Positions 14,341 through 15,336 of a stretch of 15,336 nt of DNA are shown here, one piece after another. The position numbers and the translations under genes are program-made. Numbering within the stretch: the stretch's first letter is position 1; each line of letters begins with the position of its first letter. The DNA is from Bacteroidales bacterium GP4 (GTDB lineage: Bacteria > Bacteroidota > Bacteroidia > Bacteroidales > Muribaculaceae): assembly GCA_001701065.1 (NCBI GenBank), contig DAAL01000223.1, positions 1 through 15,336 of the forward strand. Direction: 5' to 3'. Below the pieces are notes generated by a model. The model was not told the origin of the DNA. It was given only the letters and a program-made list of their open reading frames with translations, and made no database searches.

Positions 14341-15336
14341 GCAGCAGCGATGCGTCGCCGTAGCTCAGGAAACGATAGTCGCCGGCTAAGGCGTAATCGT
14401 ACATCTCTTTCCACTTGCCGTCAACAAATGCCGACACTAACAGCAGCAGCGTGGACTGCGGTTGATGGAAGTTGGTGACAATCCCTTTTACTATACGGAA
14501 TCGGTAGCCCGGCAGGATGATTATGCGAGTGGACCCTATAAGTGTTTCCGAATTGTGCTTGTCGAGATACTTTAGAATTTCATTTAACGATTCGGCAACT
14601 GACAAGTCAGGATGGTTCTCTTCGTAGGGATACCATTGCGGCACTTCGCCGTCCCATCGGTCCTGATGGATAAGACACCCTATGTGATAAAGACTTTCAA
14701 GAGTGCGCACTGATGTAGTGCCCACTGCTATTACGTTGCGGGAGGACTCTGACAGTTCTTTTATGAGATTCCGGGAGACTGCTATAAATTCACTGTGCAT
14801 GTCGTGACCGCCTATTGAATCACTCTTTACCGGCTGAAATGTGCCTGCGCCCACATGCAGCGTCAGTTCTCGGCGCACTATTCCTTTTTTGTCGATTTCG
14901 TTGAGTACGTCATCGGTGAAGTGAAGTCCTGCGGTAGGTGCTGCGACTGATCCTTCTATGTGGCTGTATACAGTCTGATAGTCCTCGGTGTCGGATTCCT
15001 CGGTTTCACGGTTTAGATAGGGTGGGATGGGGATTACTCCGGCAGTGGCTATTATTTCCGAAAAACTTACATCGGGGTTGTCCCAGCGGAAGCGCACCAC
15101 CGATGCGTTTCCACGTTTCTCCTCTCTTATGGCTTTCAGTGTGATGGCGTGACTGCCCACGGTCAGTGGCATACTTAACGGTTCGTCCTTCCATCGTTTC
15201 GAGTTTCCTACAAAGCATAACCAGGAACACTCCTTGTTGCTTGCAAAACTTACCGCATAGTCAGCTGGCGTAATAGGTTCGAGACAAAATATTTCGATGA
15301 GTGCGCCTGTGCCTTCTGATTTACGGAACCGCAACC
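14330..15336 (-). CDS. queA: S-adenosylmethionine:tRNA ribosyltransferase-isomerase QueA (5' end outside window)
   Basis: The reading frame enters from the right edge without a start codon in view; at 15334 it reads TTG (Leu) within LRFRKSEGTGALIEIFCLEP, an internal family segment, so roughly 70 N-terminal residues lie beyond the window. QueA moves the ribosyl part of SAM onto preQ1-modified tRNA to form epoxyqueuosine at the wobble base. Motifs numbered from the TTG: AAPTAGLHFT (131-140), LHVGAGTFQPVK (159-170), then AVGTTSVRTLESL, VTNFHQPQSTLLLLVSAF and the C-terminal YRFLSYGDASLLL. The sequence resembles the longer Bacteroidota version (about 400 aa) with an insert relative to E. coli QueA. 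It ends in TAG at 14330-14332, overlapping menA tail to tail. Confidence 0.95.
   Translation of the reverse strand, partial: LRFRKSEGTGALIEIFCLEPITPADYAVSFASNKECSWLCFVGNSKRWKDEPLSMPLTVGSHAITLKAIREEKRGNASVVRFRWDNPDVSFSEIIATAGVIPIPPYLNRETEESDTEDYQTVYSHIEGSVAAPTAGLHFTDDVLNEIDKKGIVRRELTLHVGAGTFQPVKSDSIGGHDMHSEFIAVSRNLIKELSESSRNVIAVGTTSVRTLESLYHIGCLIHQDRWDGEVPQWYPYEENHPDLSVAESLNEILKYLDKHNSETLIGSTRIIILPGYRFRIVKGIVTNFHQPQSTLLLLVSAFVDGKWKEMYDYALAGDYRFLSYGDASLLLTI

Noticed and set aside
1..15336. Mobile element or genomic island
   Set aside because: No transposase, integrase, tRNA-flanked direct repeats or terminal inverted repeats are visible, and the gene content is core metabolism and envelope functions.

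Overview
The window looks like chromosomal DNA of a member of the Bacteroidales (Bacteroidota), most plausibly from the Muribaculaceae/Bacteroidaceae side of that order. This rests on the gene families (DUF5683 protein behind parAB, DUF2027-Smr protein, DUF418 protein, DUF2156 protein, the long Bacteroidota-type QueA), on the Bacteroidota promoter signature (TTTG or TTG, then 19-20 bases, then TAnnTTTG) in front of several genes, and on the lack of strong Shine-Dalgarno sequences. The family-level placement is inference. No rRNA, tRNA, insertion sequence, integrase, prophage or CRISPR array is visible.

Left block (1-3029, minus strand): parA, parB, a DUF5683 envelope protein and the 5' part of an MltD-type lytic transglycosylase form one compact operon with gaps or overlaps of 6, -4 and 13 bases. 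It joins chromosome partitioning to cell-wall growth. A divergent AT-rich gap (3030-3244) carries -7 boxes for parA and for surE.

Middle block (3245-8120): surE, a small four-helix, histidine-rich membrane protein (DUF4405-like) and a GNAT acetyltransferase run rightward and converge on a leftward pair, a DUF2027-Smr protein and an EFR1-type flavodoxin/ferredoxin protein. A DUF418 membrane protein then runs rightward from a textbook Bacteroidota promoter.

Right block (8250-15336): rpmH (bL34, 51 aa) has its own promoter and probable terminator. It is followed by a FecE/BtuD-type ABC ATPase with a C-terminal extension but no permease nearby, a PBP4-type D-Ala-D-Ala carboxypeptidase and a DUF2156 protein. 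Next come a fused ATPase-TOPRIM (DUF4435) protein and menA. A 5'-truncated queA converges on menA, and their 3' ends overlap by 11 bases.

The most interesting item is the 537-aa ATPase-DUF4435 fusion (11877-13490). Its architecture is that of OLD-family nucleases and of fused AriA-AriB (PARIS-type) anti-phage proteins. It sits in a housekeeping neighbourhood, overlaps menA by 8 bases, is preceded by a perfect 11-bp-arm inverted repeat, and seems to lack the Walker B glutamate and the switch histidine. Everything else is ordinary core-genome content.
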